Shown here piece after piece: positions 1-13,889 of a DNA stretch of 64,000 bases. The notes under the pieces are model-generated. The model searched no databases. It saw nothing but the letters and a program-made list of their open reading frames with translations, and had not been told where the DNA came from. The stretch covers positions 341,001 through 405,000 of the forward strand of contig CAHIKZ030005210.1 in NCBI GenBank assembly GCA_903632075.3, read 5' to 3'. Each line of letters starts with the position of its first letter. Position 1 is the stretch's first letter. This DNA is from Acanthosepion pharaonis. Its lineage: Eukaryota; Mollusca; Cephalopoda; Sepiida; Sepiidae. Position numbers and translations under genes: made by a program.

Positions 1-1998
1 TGAGAGTTGTTGCCATGTTTCCAATAGTTATTTGGATTTGGATCTTCGTCTTTGTTCATTTGGTCGCTACATTCTCCAACCGTAATATATCCTTTAAAAA
101 TTCTGAGAGTCGTTGCCATGTTTCCAATAGTTATTTGGATTTGGATCTTCGTCTTTGTTCATTTGGTCGCTACATTCTCCAACCGTAATATATCCTTTAA
201 AATTTTGAGAGTTGTTGCCATGTTTCCAATAGTTATTTGGATTTGGATCTTCGTCTTTGTTCATTTGGTCGCTACATTCTCCAACCGTAATATATCCTTT
301 AAAAATTTGAGAGTTGTTGCCATGTTTCCAATAGTTATTTGATTTGGATCTTCGTCTTTGTTCATTTGGTCGTCTTCATTCTCCAACCGTAATATATCCT
401 TTAAAAATTCTGAGAGTTGTTGCCATGTTTCCAATAGTTATTTGGATTTGGATCTTCGTCTTTGTTCATTTGGTCGCTACATTCTCCAACCGTAATATAT
501 CCTTTAAAATTTTGAGAGTTGTTGCCATGTTTCCAATAGTTATTTGATTTGGATCTTCGTCTTTGTTCATTTGGTCGCTACATTCTCCAACCGTAATATA
601 TCCTTTAAAAATTTTGAGAGTTGTTGCCATGTTTCCAATAGTTATTTGGATTTGGATCTTCGTCTTTGTTCATTTGGTCGCTAACATTCTCCAACCGTAA
701 TATATCCTTAAAAAATTTGAGAGTTGTTGCCATGTTTCAATAGTTATTTGGATTTGGATCTTCGTCTTTGTTCATTTGGTCGCTACATTCTCCAACCGTA
801 ATATATCCTTTAAAAATTCTGAGAGTTGTTGCCATGTTTCCAATAGTTATTTGGATTTGGATCTTCGTCTTTGTTCATTTGGTCGCTACATTCTCCAACC
901 GTAATATATCCTTTAAAAATTTGAGAGTTGTTGCCATGTTTCCAATAGTTATTTGGATTTGGATCTTCGTCTTTGTTCATTTGGTCGCTACATTCTCCAA
1001 CCGTAATATATCCTTTAAAATTTGAGAGTTGTTGCCATGTTTCCAATAGTTATTTGGATTTGGATCTTCGTCTTTGTTCATTTGGTCGCTACATTCTCCA
1101 ACCGTAATATATCCTTTAAAATTTTGAGAGTTGTTGCCATGTTTCCAATAGTTATTTGGATTTGGATCTTCGTCTTTGTTCATTTGGTCGCTACATTCTC
1201 CAACCGTAATATATCCTTTAAAAATTCTGAGAGTTGTTGCCATGTTTCCAATAGTTATTTGATTTGGATCTTCGTCTTTGTTCATTTGGTCGCACATTCT
1301 CCAACCGTAATATATCCTTTAAAATTCTGAGAGTTGTTGCCATGTTTCCAATAGTTATTTGATTTGGATCTTCGTCTTTGTTCATTTGGTCGCTACATTC
1401 TCCAAACCGTAATATATCCTTTAAAAATTCTGAGAGTTGTTGCCATGTTTCCAATAGTTATTTGGATTTGGATCTTCGTCTTTGTTCATTTGGTCGCTAC
1501 ATTCTCCAACCGTAATATATCCTTTAAAAATTCTGAGAGTTGTTGCCATGTTTCCAATAGTTATTTGGATTTGGATCTTCGTCTTTTGTTCATTTGGTCG
1601 TTACATTCTCCAACCGTGAAATATATCCTTTAAAATTTCTGAGTTGTTGCCATGTTTCCAATAGTTATTTGATTTGGATCTTCGTCTTTGTTCATTTGGT
1701 CGCTACATTCTCCAACCGTAATATATCCTTTAAAATTCTGAGAGTTGTTGCCATGTTTCCAATAGTTATTTGGATTTGGATCTTCGTCTTTTGTTCATTT
1801 GGTCGCTACATTCTCCAACCGTAATATATCCTTTAAAAATTCTGAGAGTTGTTGCCATGTTTCCAATAGTTATTTGGATTTGGATCTTCGTCTTTGTTCA
1901 TTTGGTCGCTTCATTCTCCAACCGTAATATATCCTTTAAAATTTGAGAGTTGTTGCCATGTTTCCAATAGTTATTTGGATTTGGATCTTCGTCTTTGT

Positions 1999-2577
1999 TC
2001 ATTTGGTCGCTACATTCTCCAACCGTAATATATCCTTTAAAATTTGAGAGTTGTTGCCATGTTTCCAATAGTTATTTGGATTTGGATCTTCGTCTTTGTT
2101 CATTTGGTCGCTACATTCTCCAACCGTAATATATCCTTTAAAATTCTGAGAGTTGTTGCCATGTTTCCAATAGTTATTTGGATTTGGATCTTCGTCTTTG
2201 TTCATTTGGTCGCTACATTCTCCAACCGTAATATATCCTTTAAAAATTCTGAGAGTTGTTGCCATGTTTCCAATAGTTATTTGATTTGGATCTTCGTCTT
2301 TGTTCATTTGGTCGCTACATTCTCCAACCGTAATATATCCTTTAAAAATCTGAGAGTTGTTGCCATGTTTCCAATAGTTATTTGGATTTGGATCTTCGTC
2401 TTTGTTCATTTGGTCGCTACATTCTCCAACCGTAATATATCCTTTAAAATTCTGAGAGTTGTTGCCATGTTTCCAATAGTTATTTGGATTTGGATCTTCG
2501 TCTTTGTTCATTTGGTCGCTACATTCTCCAACCGTAATATATCCTTTAAAATTTGAGAGTTGTTGCCATGTTTCCAA
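1999..2577 (-). other. Longest antisense open frame of the satellite (not called coding)
   Basis: This 192-codon minus-strand frame runs through about 5.7 satellite units. Each 102-bp unit reads as a 34-residue repeat containing FKGYITVGEC, SDQMNKDEDPNPNNYW and KHGNNSQ. It is hydrophilic, rich in Asn, Asp and Lys, with one Cys per repeat. In the 103-bp unit the extra A turns the Phe-Lys junction into a TAA stop, which ends the frame in most of the array. One unit here lacks a G and is read in another frame before phase returns. There is no signal peptide, splice pattern or recognised domain, and satellite variants change residues freely (Ser to Gly, Asn to Asp, His to Asn). I read it as chance openness of a low-stop repeat; descent from a coding repeat cannot be excluded. 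Confidence 0.55.
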
Positions 2578-2757
2578 TAGTTATTTGGATTTGGATTCGT
2601 CTTTGTTCATTTGGTCCTTACATTCTCCAACCGTAATATATCCTTAAAAATTTCTGAGAGTTGTTGCCATGTTTCCAATAGTTATTTGGATTTGGATCTT
2701 CGTCTTTGTTCATTTGGTCGCTAACATTCTCCAACCGTAATATATCCTTTAAAAATT

Positions 2758-2860
2758 CCTGAGAGTCGTTGCCAATAGTTATTTGTTTCTTGTTCAATAG
2801 TTCCAACCAGTATTATTTGGATTTGAGATCTTCGTCTTTGTTCATTTTTCGCTACATTCT
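2758..2860 (+). repeat. Scrambled satellite unit
   Basis: The normal order of landmarks breaks down. GAGAGTCGTTGCC is joined directly to AATAGTTATTTG, then come TTTCTTGTTCAATAG, a misplaced TTCCAACCAG and ATTATTTGGATTTGAGATC before the regular order resumes. All pieces resemble words of the 103-bp unit. Slippage between short internal repeats or a consensus error would both explain it. Confidence 0.75.
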
Positions 2861-4264
2861 CCAACCGTAATATATCCTTTTAAAATTTTGAGAGTTGTTG
2901 CCATGTTTCCAATAGTTATTTGATTTGGATCTTCGTCTTTGTTCATTTGGTCGCTACATTCTCCAACCGTAATATATCCTTAAAAATTCTGAGTTGTTGC
3001 CATGTTTCCAATAGTTATTTGGATTTGGATCTTCGTCTTTGTTCATTTGGTCGCTACATTCTCCAACCGTAATATATCCTTTAAAATTTTGAGAGTTGTT
3101 GCCATGTTTCCAATAGTTATTTGATTTGGATCTTCGTCTTTGTTCATTTGGTCGCTACATTCTCCAACCGTAATATATCCTTTAAAATTCTGAGAGTTGT
3201 TGCCATGTTTCCAATAGTTATTTGGATTTGGATCTTCGTCTTTGTTCATTTGGTCGCTACATTCTCCAACCGTAATATATCCTTTAAAAATTTGAGAGTT
3301 GTTGCCATGTTTCCAATAGTTATTTGGATTTGGATCTTCGTCTTTGTTCATTTGGTCGCTACATTCTCCAACCGTAATATATCCTTTAAAATTTGAGAGT
3401 TGTTGCCATGTTTCCAATAGTTATTTGGATTTGGATCTTCGTCTTTGTTCATTTGGTCGCTACATTCTCCAACCGTAATATATCCTTTAAAAATTTGAGA
3501 GTTGTTGCCATGTTTCCAATAGTTATTTGGATTTGGATCTTCGTCTTTGTTCATTTGGTCGCTACATTCTCCAACCGTAATATATCCTTTAAAATTCTGA
3601 GAGTTGTTGCCATTTTTTCAATAGTTATTTGGATTTGGATCTTCGTCTTTGTTCATTTGGTCGCTACATTCTCCAACCGTAATATATCCTTTAAAAATTT
3701 GAGAGTTGTTGCCATGTTTCCAATAGTTATTTGGATTTGGATTTGGTCTTTGTTCATTTGGTCGCAACATTCTCCAACCGTAATATATCCTTTAAAAATT
3801 TGAGAGTTGTTGCCATGTTTCCAATAGTTATTTGGATTTGGATCTTCGTCTTTGTTCATTTGGTCGCTACATTCTCCAACCGTAATATATCCTTTAAAAT
3901 TTGAGAGTTGTTGCCATGTTTCCAATAGTTATTTGGATTTGGATCTTCGTCTTTGTTCATTTGGTCGCTACATTCTCCAACCGTAATATATCCTTTAAAA
4001 ATTCTGAGAGTTGTTGCCATGTTTCCAATAGTTATTTGATTTGGATCTTCGTCTTTGTTCATTTGGTCGCTACATTCTCCAACCGTAATATATCCTTTAA
4101 AATTCTGAGAGTTGTTGCCATGTTTCCAATAGTTATTTGGATTTGGATCTTCGTCTTTGTTCATTTGGTCGCTACATTCTCCAACCGTAATATATCCTTT
4201 TAAAATTCTGAGAGTTGTTGCCATGTTTCCAATAGTTATTTGGATTTGGATCTTCGTCTTTGTT

Positions 4265-4358
4265 CATTTTACATTCTCCAACCGTAATATATCCTTAAAA
4301 ATTTGACAGTTCTCCAACCGTAGTTATTTATATATCCTTTCCAAAAAATTCCTTGAGA
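4265..4358 (+). repeat. Scrambled satellite unit
   Basis: A shortened unit lacks GGTCGC before ACATTCTCC. It is followed by TTTGACAGTTCTCCAACCG and TAGTTATTTATATATCC and then a TTTCCAAAAAATTCC tail. The TTCCAAAAAATTC ending recurs near 5,160-5,175, so this is a shared variant rather than a single random error. Confidence 0.7.
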
Positions 4359-7300
4359 GTTGTTGCCATGTTTCCAATAGTTATTTGGATTTGGATCTTC
4401 GTCTTTGTTCATTTGGTCGCTACATTCTCCAACCGTAATATATCCTTTTAAAATTCTGAGTGTTGTTGCCATGTTTCCAATAGTTATTTGATTTGGATCT
4501 TCGTCTTTGTTCATTTGGTCGCTACATTCTCCAACCGTAATATATCCTTAAAAATTTGAGAGTTGTTGCCATGTTTCCAATAGTTATTTGGATTTGATCT
4601 TCGTCTTTGTTCATTTGGTCGCTACATTCTCCAACCGTAATATATCCTTTAAAAATTCTGAGAGTTGTTGCCATGTTTCCAATAGTTATTTGGATTTGGA
4701 TCTTCGTCTTTTGTTCATTTGGTCGCTACATTCTCCAACCGTAATATATCCTTTAAAAATTTGAGAGTTGTTGCCATGTTTCCAATAGTTATTTGGATTT
4801 GGATCTTCGTCTTTGTTCATTTGGTCGCTACATTCTCCAACCGTAATATATCCTTTAAAAATTTTGAGAGTTGTTGCCATGTTTCCAATAGTTATTTGGA
4901 TTTGGATCTTCGTCTTTGTTCATTTGGTTGCTACATTCTCCAACCGTAATATATCCTTTAAAAATTCTGAGAGTTGTTGCCATGTTTCCAATAGTTATTT
5001 GGATTTTCTTCGTCTTTTGTTCATTTGGTCGCTACATTCTCCAACCTGTAATATATCCTTAAAAAATTCTGAGAGTTGTTGCCATGTTTCCAATAGTTAT
5101 TTGATTTGGATCTTCGTCTTTGTTCATTTGGTCGCTACATTCTCCAACCGTAATATATCCTTTTCCAAAAAATTCTGAGAGTTGTTGCCATGTTTCCAAT
5201 AGTTATTTGATTTGGATCTTCGTCTTTGTTCATTTGGTCGCTACATTCTCCAACCGTAATATATCCTTTAAAAATTCTGAGAGTTGTTGCCATGTTTCCA
5301 ATAGTTATTTGATTTGGATCTTCGTCTTTGTTCATTTGGTCGCTACATTCTCCAACCGTAATATATCCTTTAAAAATTCTGAGAGTTGTTGCCATGTTTC
5401 CAATAGTTATTTTGATTTGGATCTTCGTCTTTGTTCATTTGGTCGCTACATTCTCCAACCGTAATATATCCTTTAAAAATTTGAGAGTTGTTGCCATGTT
5501 TCCAATAGTTATTTGATTTGATCTTCGTCTTTGTTCATTTGGTCGCTACATTCTCCAACCGTAATATATCCTTTTTAAAATTTGAGAGTTGTTGCCATGT
5601 TTCCAATAGTTATTTGGATTTGGATCTTCGTCTTTGTTCATTTGGTCGCTACATTCTCCAACCGTAATATATCCTTTAAAATTCTGAGAGTTGTTGCCAT
5701 GTTTCCAATAGTTATTTTGATTTGGATCTTCGTCTTTGTTCATTTGGTCGCTACATTCTCCAAACCGTAATATATCCTTAAAAAATTCTGAGTTGTTGCC
5801 ATGTTTCCAATAGTTATTTGGATTTGGATCTTCGTCTTTGTTCATTTGTCGCTACATTCTCCAACCAATAGTTAATGGATATCCTTTAAAAATTCTGAGA
5901 GTTGTTGCCATGTTTCCAATAGTTATTTGGATTTGGATCTTCGTCTTTGTTCATTTGGTCGCTACATTCTCCAACCGTAATATATCCTTTAAAAATTCTG
6001 AGAGTTGTTGCCATGTTTCCAATAGTTATTTGGATTTGGATCTTCGTCTTTGTTCATTTGGTCGCTACATTCTCCAACCGTAATATATCCTTTAAAAATT
6101 TGAGAGTTGTTGCCATGTTTCCAATAGTTATTTGGATTTGGATCTTCGTCTTTGTTCATTTGGTCGCTACATTCTCCAACCGTAATATATCCTTTAAAAA
6201 TTCTGAGAGTTGTTGCCATGTTTCCAATAGTTATTTTGATTTGATTTGATCTTCGTCTTTGTTCATTTGGTCGCTACATTCTCCAACCGTAATATATCCT
6301 TTAAAATTTGAGAGTTGTTGCTATGTTTAAATAGTTATTTGATTTGGATCTTCGTCTTTGTTCATTTGGTCGCTACATTCTCCAACCGTAATATATCCTT
6401 TAAAAATTTGAGAGTTGTTGATGTTTTAGTTATTTGATTTGGATCTTCGTCTTTGTTCATTTGGTCGCTACATTCTCCAACCGTAATATATCCTTTAAAA
6501 ATTTGAGAGTTGTTGCCATGTTTCCAATAGTTATTTGATTTGGATCTTCGTCTTTGTTCATTTGGTCGCTACATTCTCCAACCGTAATATATCCTTTTAA
6601 AAATTTGAGTTGTTCATGTTTCCAATAGTTATTTGATTTGGATCTTCGTCTTTGTTCATTTGGTCGCTACATTCTCCAACCGTAATATATCCTTTAAAAA
6701 TTGGTGTTGTTCATGTTTCAATAGTTATTTGATTTGATCTTCGTTTTGTTCATTTGGTCGCTACATTCTCCAACCGTAATATATCCTTTAAAAATTCTGA
6801 GAGTTGTTGCCATGTTTCCAATAGTTATTTGGATTTGGATCTTCGTCTTTGTTCATTTGGTCGCTACATTCTCCAACCGTAATATATCCTTTAAAAATTT
6901 TGAGAGTTGTTGCCATGTTTCCAATAGTTATTTGGATTTGGATCTTCGTCTTTGTTCATTTGGTCGCTACATTCTCCAACCGTAATATATCCTTTAAAAA
7001 TTCTGAGAGTTGTTGCCATGTTTCCAATAGTTATTTGGATTTGGATTCGTCTTTGTTCATTTGGTCGCTACATTCTCCAACCGTAATATATCCTTTAAAA
7101 TTCTGAGAGTTGTTGCCATGTTTCCAATAGTTATTTGGATTTGGATCTTCGTCTTTGTTCATTTGGTCGCTACATTCTCCAACCGTAATATATCCTTTAA
7201 AAATTGAGAGTTGTTGCCATGTTTCCAATAGTTATTTGATTTGGATCTTCGTCTTTGTTCATTTGGTCTTTTCTCCAATTTGTAATATATCCTTTAAAAT

Positions 7301-10300
7301 TTGAGAGTTGTTGCCATGTTTCCAATAGTTATTTGGATTTGGATCTTCGTCTTTGTTCATTTGGTCACTACATTCTCCAACCGTAATATATCCTTTAAAA
7401 AATTTGAGAGTTGTTGCCATGTTTCCAATAGTTATTTGATTTGGATCTTCGTCTTTGTTCATTTGGTCGCTACATTCTCCAACCGTAATATATCCTTAAA
7501 AAATTTGAGAGTTGTTGCCATGTTTCCAATAGTTATTTGGATTTGGATCTTCGTCTTTTGTTCATTTGGTCGCTACATTCTCAAACCGTAATATATCCTT
7601 TAAAAATTTTGAGAGTTGTTGCCATGTTTCCAATAGTTATTTGGATTTGGATCTTCGTCTTTGTTCATTTGGTCGCTACATTCTCCAACCGTAATATATC
7701 CTTTAAAAATTTTGAGAGTTGTTGCCATGTTTCCAATAGTTATTTGGATTTGGATCTTCGTCTTTGTTCATTTGGTCGCTACATTCTCCAACCGTAATAT
7801 ATCCTTTAAAAATTCTGAGAGTTGTTGCCATGTTTCCAATAGTTATTTGATTTGGATCTTCGTCTTTGTTCATTTGGTCGCTACATTCTCCAACCGTAAT
7901 ATATCCTTTAAAATTCTGAGAGTTGTTGCCATGTTTCCAATAGTTATTTGATTTGGATCTTCGTCTTTGTTCATTTGGTCGCTACATTCTCCAACCGTAA
8001 TATATCCTTTAAAAATTTGAGAGTTGTTGCCATGTTTCCAATAGTTATTTGGATTTGGATCTTCGTCTTTGTTCATTTGGTCGCTACATTCTCCAACCGT
8101 AATATATCCTTTAAAAATTTGAGAGTTGTTGCCATGTTTCCAATAGTTATTTGATTTGGATCTTCGTCTTTGTTCATTTGGTCGCTACATTCTCCAACCG
8201 TAATATATCCTTTTAAAATTTTGAGAGTTGTTGCCATGTTTCCAATAGTTATTTGGATTTGGATCTTCGTCTTTGTTCATTTGGTCGCTACATTCTCCAA
8301 CCGTAATATATCCTTTAAAAATTCTGAGAGTTGTTGCCATGTTTCCAATAGTTATTTGGATTTGATCTTCGTCTTTGTTCATTTGGTCGCTACATTCTCC
8401 AACCGTAATATATCCTTTTAAAATTCTGAGAGTTGTTGCCATGTTTCCAATAGTTATTTTGATTTGGATCTTCGTCTTTGTTCATTTGGTCGCTACATTC
8501 TCCAACCGTAATATATCCTTCTGAGAAAATGTTTTAATAGTTATTTGATTTGGATCTTCGTCTTTGTTCATTTGGCCTACATTCTCCAACCGTAATATAT
8601 CCTTTAAAATTTAGTTTTGCCATGTTTCCAATAGTTATTTGGATTTGGATCTTCGTCTTTGTTCATTTGGTCGCTACATTCTCCAACCGTAATATATCCT
8701 TTTTAAAAATTCTGAGAGTTGTTGCTATGTTTCCAATAGTTATTTGATTTGATCTTCGTCTTTTGTTCATTTGGTTTCGTAATATAGTTATTTGTTTCCA
8801 TTAGATTTGATTTCTTCGTCTTTGTTCATTTGGTCGCTACATTCTCCAACCGTAATATATCCTTTAAAAATTCTGAGAGTTGTTGCCATGTTTCCAATAG
8901 TTATTTGGATTTGATCTTCGTCTTTGTTCATTTGGTCGCTACATTCTCCAACCGTAATATATCCTTTAAAATTTGAATGTTGTTGCATGTTTCCAATAGT
9001 TATTTGATTTGGATCTTCGTCTTTGTTCATTTGGTCGCTACATTCTCCAACCGTAATATATCCTTTAAAAAATTTGAGAGTTGTTGCCATGTTTCCAATA
9101 GTTATTTGGATTTGGATCTTCGTCTTTGTTCATTTGGTCGCTACATTCTCCAACCGTAATATATCCTTTAAAAATTCTGAGAGTTGTTGCCATGTTTCCA
9201 ATAGTTATTTGATTTGGATCTTCGTCTTTGTTCATTTGGTCGCTACATTCTCCAACCGTAATATATCCTTTAAAATTCTGAGAGTTGTTGCCATATGTTT
9301 CCAATAGTTATTTTGATTTGGATCTTCGTCTTTGTTCATTTGGTCGCTACATTCTCCAACCGTAATATATCCTTTAAAAATTTGAGAGTTGTTGCCATGT
9401 TTCCAATAGTTATTTGGATTTGGATCTTCGTCTTTGTTCATTTGGTCGCCACATTCTCCAAACATAATATATCCTTTTAAAAATTCTGAGAGTTGTTGCC
9501 ATGTTTCCAATAGTTATTTGGATTTGGATCTTCGTCTTTGTTCATTTGGTCGCTACATTCTCCAACCGTAATATATCCTTTAAAAATCTGAGAGTCGTTG
9601 CCATGTTTCCAATAGTTATTTGGATTTGATCTTCGTCTTTGTTCATTTGGTCGCTACAAGTAATTATCCAACCATGTAATATATCCATTTCCAACCGTAA
9701 TATATCCTTTAAAATTTGAGAGTTGTTGCCATGTTTCCAATAGTTATTTGATTTGGATCTTCGTCTTTGTTCATTTGGTCGCTACATTCTCCAACCGTAA
9801 TATATCCTTTAAAAATTTGAGAGTTGTTGCCATGTTTCCAATAGTTATTTGGATTTGGATCTTCGTCTTTGTTCATTTGGTCGCTACATTCAAAACCGTA
9901 ATATATCCTTTAAAATTCTGAGTTGTTGCCTATGTTTCCAATAGTTATTTGATTTGGATCTTCGTCTTTGTTCATTTGGTCGCTACATTCTCCAACCGTA
10001 ATATATCCTTTAAAATTTGAGAGTGTTGCATGTTTCCAATAGTTATTTTGATTTGATCTTCGTCTTTGTTCATTTGGTCGCTACATTCTCCAACCGTAAT
10101 ATATCCTTTAAAATTTGAGAGTTGTTGCCATGTTTCCAATAGTTATTTGGATTTGGATCTTCGTCTTTGTTCATTTGGTCGCTACATTCTCCAACCGTAA
10201 TATATCCTTTAAAAAATTTGAGAGTTGTTGCCATGTTTCCAATAGTTATTTGGATTTGGATCTTCGTCTTTGTTCATTTGGTCGCTACATTCTCCAACCG

Positions 10301-13300
10301 TAATATATCCTTTAAAATTCTGAGAGTTGTTGCCATGTTTCCAATAGTTATTTGGATTTGATTCGTCTTTTGTTCATTTGGATCTACATTCTCCAACGTA
10401 ATATATCCTTTAAAAATTTGAGAGTTGTTCATTTTTCCAATAGTTATTTGGATTTGGATCTTCGTCTTTGTTCATTTGGTCATTCTCCAACCGTAATATA
10501 TCCTTTAAAAAATTTGAGAGTTGTTGCCATGTTTCCAATAGTTATTTGATTTGGATTCGTCTTTGTTCATTTGGTCGCTACATTCTCCAACCGTATATAT
10601 CCTTTAAAATTTGAGTGAGAGTTTGTTTCCATAGTTATTTGATTTATCGGTTTTGTTAAAATATATCCTTTAAAAATTTGAGAGTTGTTGCCATGTTTCC
10701 AATAGTTATTTGGATTTGGATCTTCGTCTTTGTTCATTTGGTCGCTACATTCTCCAACCGTAATATATCCTTTAAAAATTCTGAGTGTTGTTGCCATGTT
10801 TCCAATAGTTATTTGGATTTGGATCTTCGTCTTTGTTCATTTGGTCGCTACATTCTCCAACCGTAATATATCCTTTAAAAATTCTGAATGTTGTTGCCAT
10901 GTTTCCAATAGTTATTTGGATTTGATCTTCGTCTTTGTTCATTTGGTCGCTACATTCTCCAACCGTAATATATCCTTTAAAAAATTTGAGAAAGTTTGTT
11001 ATTTGATTTGATCTTGTCTTTTGTTCATTTGCTACATTCTCCAACCGTAATATATCCTTGAGAGTTATTTGGTTATTTGGATTTCTTCGTCTTTGTTCAT
11101 TTGGTCGCTACATTCTCCAACCGTAATATATCTTTTAAAAATTCTGAGAGTTGTTGCCATGTTTCCAATAGTTATTTGGATTTGGATCTTCGTCTTTGTT
11201 CATTTGGTCGCCATTTCTCCAACCGTAATATATCCTTTAAAATTCTGAGAGTTGTTGCCATGTTTCCAATAGTTATTTGATTTGATTCGTCTTTGTTCAT
11301 TTGGTCGCTACATTCTCCAACCGTAATATATCCTTTAAAATTCTGAGAGTTGTTGCCATGTTTCCAATAGTTATTTGGATTTTGTCGTCTTTGTTCATTT
11401 GGTCGTACTTCCAACCGTAATATATCCTTTAAAATTTGAGAGTTGTTGCTATGTTTCCAATAGTTATTTGATTTATCCTTTGTTCAAACATTCTCCAACC
11501 GAAATATATCCTTTAAAATTTGAGAGATTTTTCTTGTATGTTTTTAATAGTTATTTGAGATTTGATCTTCCAATAGTTCTTTGTTCATTTGGTCATTTAC
11601 ATTCTCCAACCGTAATATATCCTTAAAAATTTGAGATTCTGTTCGTCTTGTTCATTTGGTCGCTACATATCCTAATATATCCTTTAAAATTCTGAGTTGT
11701 TGCCATGTTTCCAATAGTTATTTGGATTTGGATCTTCGTCTTTGTTCATTTGGTCGCTACATTCTCCAACCGTAATATATCCTTTAAAATTCTGAGAGTT
11801 GTTTGCCATGTTTCCAATAGTTATTTGGATTTGGATCTTCGTCTTGTTCATTTGGTCGCTACATTCTCCAACCGTAATATATCCTTTAAAATTCTGAGTT
11901 GTTGCTTATGTTTCCAATAGTTATTTGATTTGATCTTCGTCTTTGTTCATTTGGTCGCTACATTCTCCAACCGTAATATATCCTTTAAAATTCTGAGAGT
12001 TGTTGCCATGTTTCCAATAGTTATTTGGATTTGGATCTTCGTCTTTGTTCATTTGGTCGCTACATTCTCCAAACCGTAATATATCCTTTAAAAATTTGAG
12101 AGTTGTTTGCCATGTTTCCAGATCTTTATTTGATTTGGATCTTCGTCTTTGTTCATTTGGTCGCTACATTCTCCAACCGTAATATATCCTTTTAAAATTT
12201 GAGAGTTGTTGCCAAAATTCCAATAGTTATTTGGATTTGGATCTTCGTCTTTGTTCATTTGGTCGCTACATTCTCCAACCGTAATATATCCTTTAAAATT
12301 CTGAGAGTTAAAAATCAATAGTTATTTGAGAGTTGTTGCCAATATATCCTTTTTAAAATAGTTATTCCAATAGTTTTGATTTCTTCGTCTTTGTTCATTT
12401 GGTCGCTACATTCTCCAACCGTAATATATCCTTTAAAAATTCTGAGAGTTGTTGCTGAAGTTATTTGGATTTATGTTTCCAATAGTTATTTGGATTTGGA
12501 TCTTCGTCTTTGTTCATTTGGTCGCTACATTTCTCCAACCGTAATATATCCTTAAAATTCTGAGAGTTGTTGCCATGTTTCCAATAGTTATTTGGATTTG
12601 ATCTTCGTCTTTGTTCATTTGGAATATACATTCTCCAACCGTAATATATCCTTTAAAAAATTCTGAGAGTTGTTGCCATGTTTCCAATAGTTATTTGATT
12701 TGGATCTTCGTCTTTGTTCATTTGGTCGCTACATTCTCCAACCGTAATATATCCTTTAAAATTCTGAGAGTTGTTGCCATGTTTCCAATAGTTATTTGGA
12801 TTTGGATCTTCGTCTTTGTTCATTTGGTCGCTACATTTTCCAACCGTAATATATCCTTAAAAAAAATTCTGAGAGTTGTTGCCATGTTTCCAATAGTTAT
12901 TTTGATTTGGATCTTCGTCTTTGTTCATTTGGTCGCTACATTCTCCAACCGTAATATATCCTTTTAAAATTTGAGAGTTGTTGCCATGTTTCCAATAGTT
13001 ATTTGGATTTGATCTTCGTCTTTTGTTCATTTGGTCGCCAACATTCTCCAACCGTAATTTATATCCTTTAAAAATTTGAGAGTTGTTGCCATGTTTCCAA
13101 TAGTTATTTGGATTTGGATCTTCGTCTTTGTTCATTTGGTCGCTACATTCTCCAACCGTAATATATCCTTTAAAATTCTGAGTTGTTGCCATGTTTCCAA
13201 TAGTTATTTGATTTGGATCTTCGTCTTTGTTCATTTGGTCGCTACATTCTCCAACCGTAATATATCCTTTTAAAATTTTGAGAGTTGTTGCCATGTTTCC

Positions 13301-13480
13301 AATAGTTATTTGGATTTGGATCTTCGTCTTTGTTCATTTGGTCGCTACATTCTCCAACCGTAATATATCCTTTAAAAATTTGAGAGTTGTTGCCATGTTT
13401 CCAATAGTTATTTGATTTGGATCTTCGTCTTTGTTCATTTGGTCGCTACATTTCCAACCGTAATATATCCTTTAAAAATT

Positions 13481-13889
13481 CTGAGAGTTGTTGCCATGTT
13501 TCCAATAGTTATTTGGATTTGGATCTTCGTCTTTGTTCATTTGGTCGCTACATTCTCCAACCGTAATATATCCTTTAAAATTCTGAGAGTTGTTGCCATG
13601 TTTCCAATAGTTATTTGGATTTGGATCTTCGTCTTTGTTCATTTGGTCGCTACATTCTCCAACCGTAATATATCCTTTAAAATTCTGAGAGTTGTTGCCA
13701 TGTTTCCAATAGTTATTTGGATTTGGATCTTCGTCTTTGTTCATTTGGTCGCTACATTCTCCAACCGTAATATATCCTTTAAAATTCTGAGAGTTGTTGC
13801 CATGTTTCCAATAGTTATTTGGATTTGGATCTTCGTCTTTGTTCATTTGGTCGCTACATTCTCCAACCGTAATATATCCTTTAAAAATT
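13481..13889 (+). repeat. Run of 102-bp variant units
   Basis: Unit starts at 13,481, 13,583, 13,685 and 13,787 are exactly 102 bp apart, followed by a 103-bp step to 13,890. The lost base is one A in the run after CTTT. In this form both strands stay open in one frame, which explains the 144-residue minus-strand frame at 13,472-13,906 and the plus-strand frame of 206 residues at 13,412-14,032. This is a length variant of the satellite, not a gene. Confidence 0.9.
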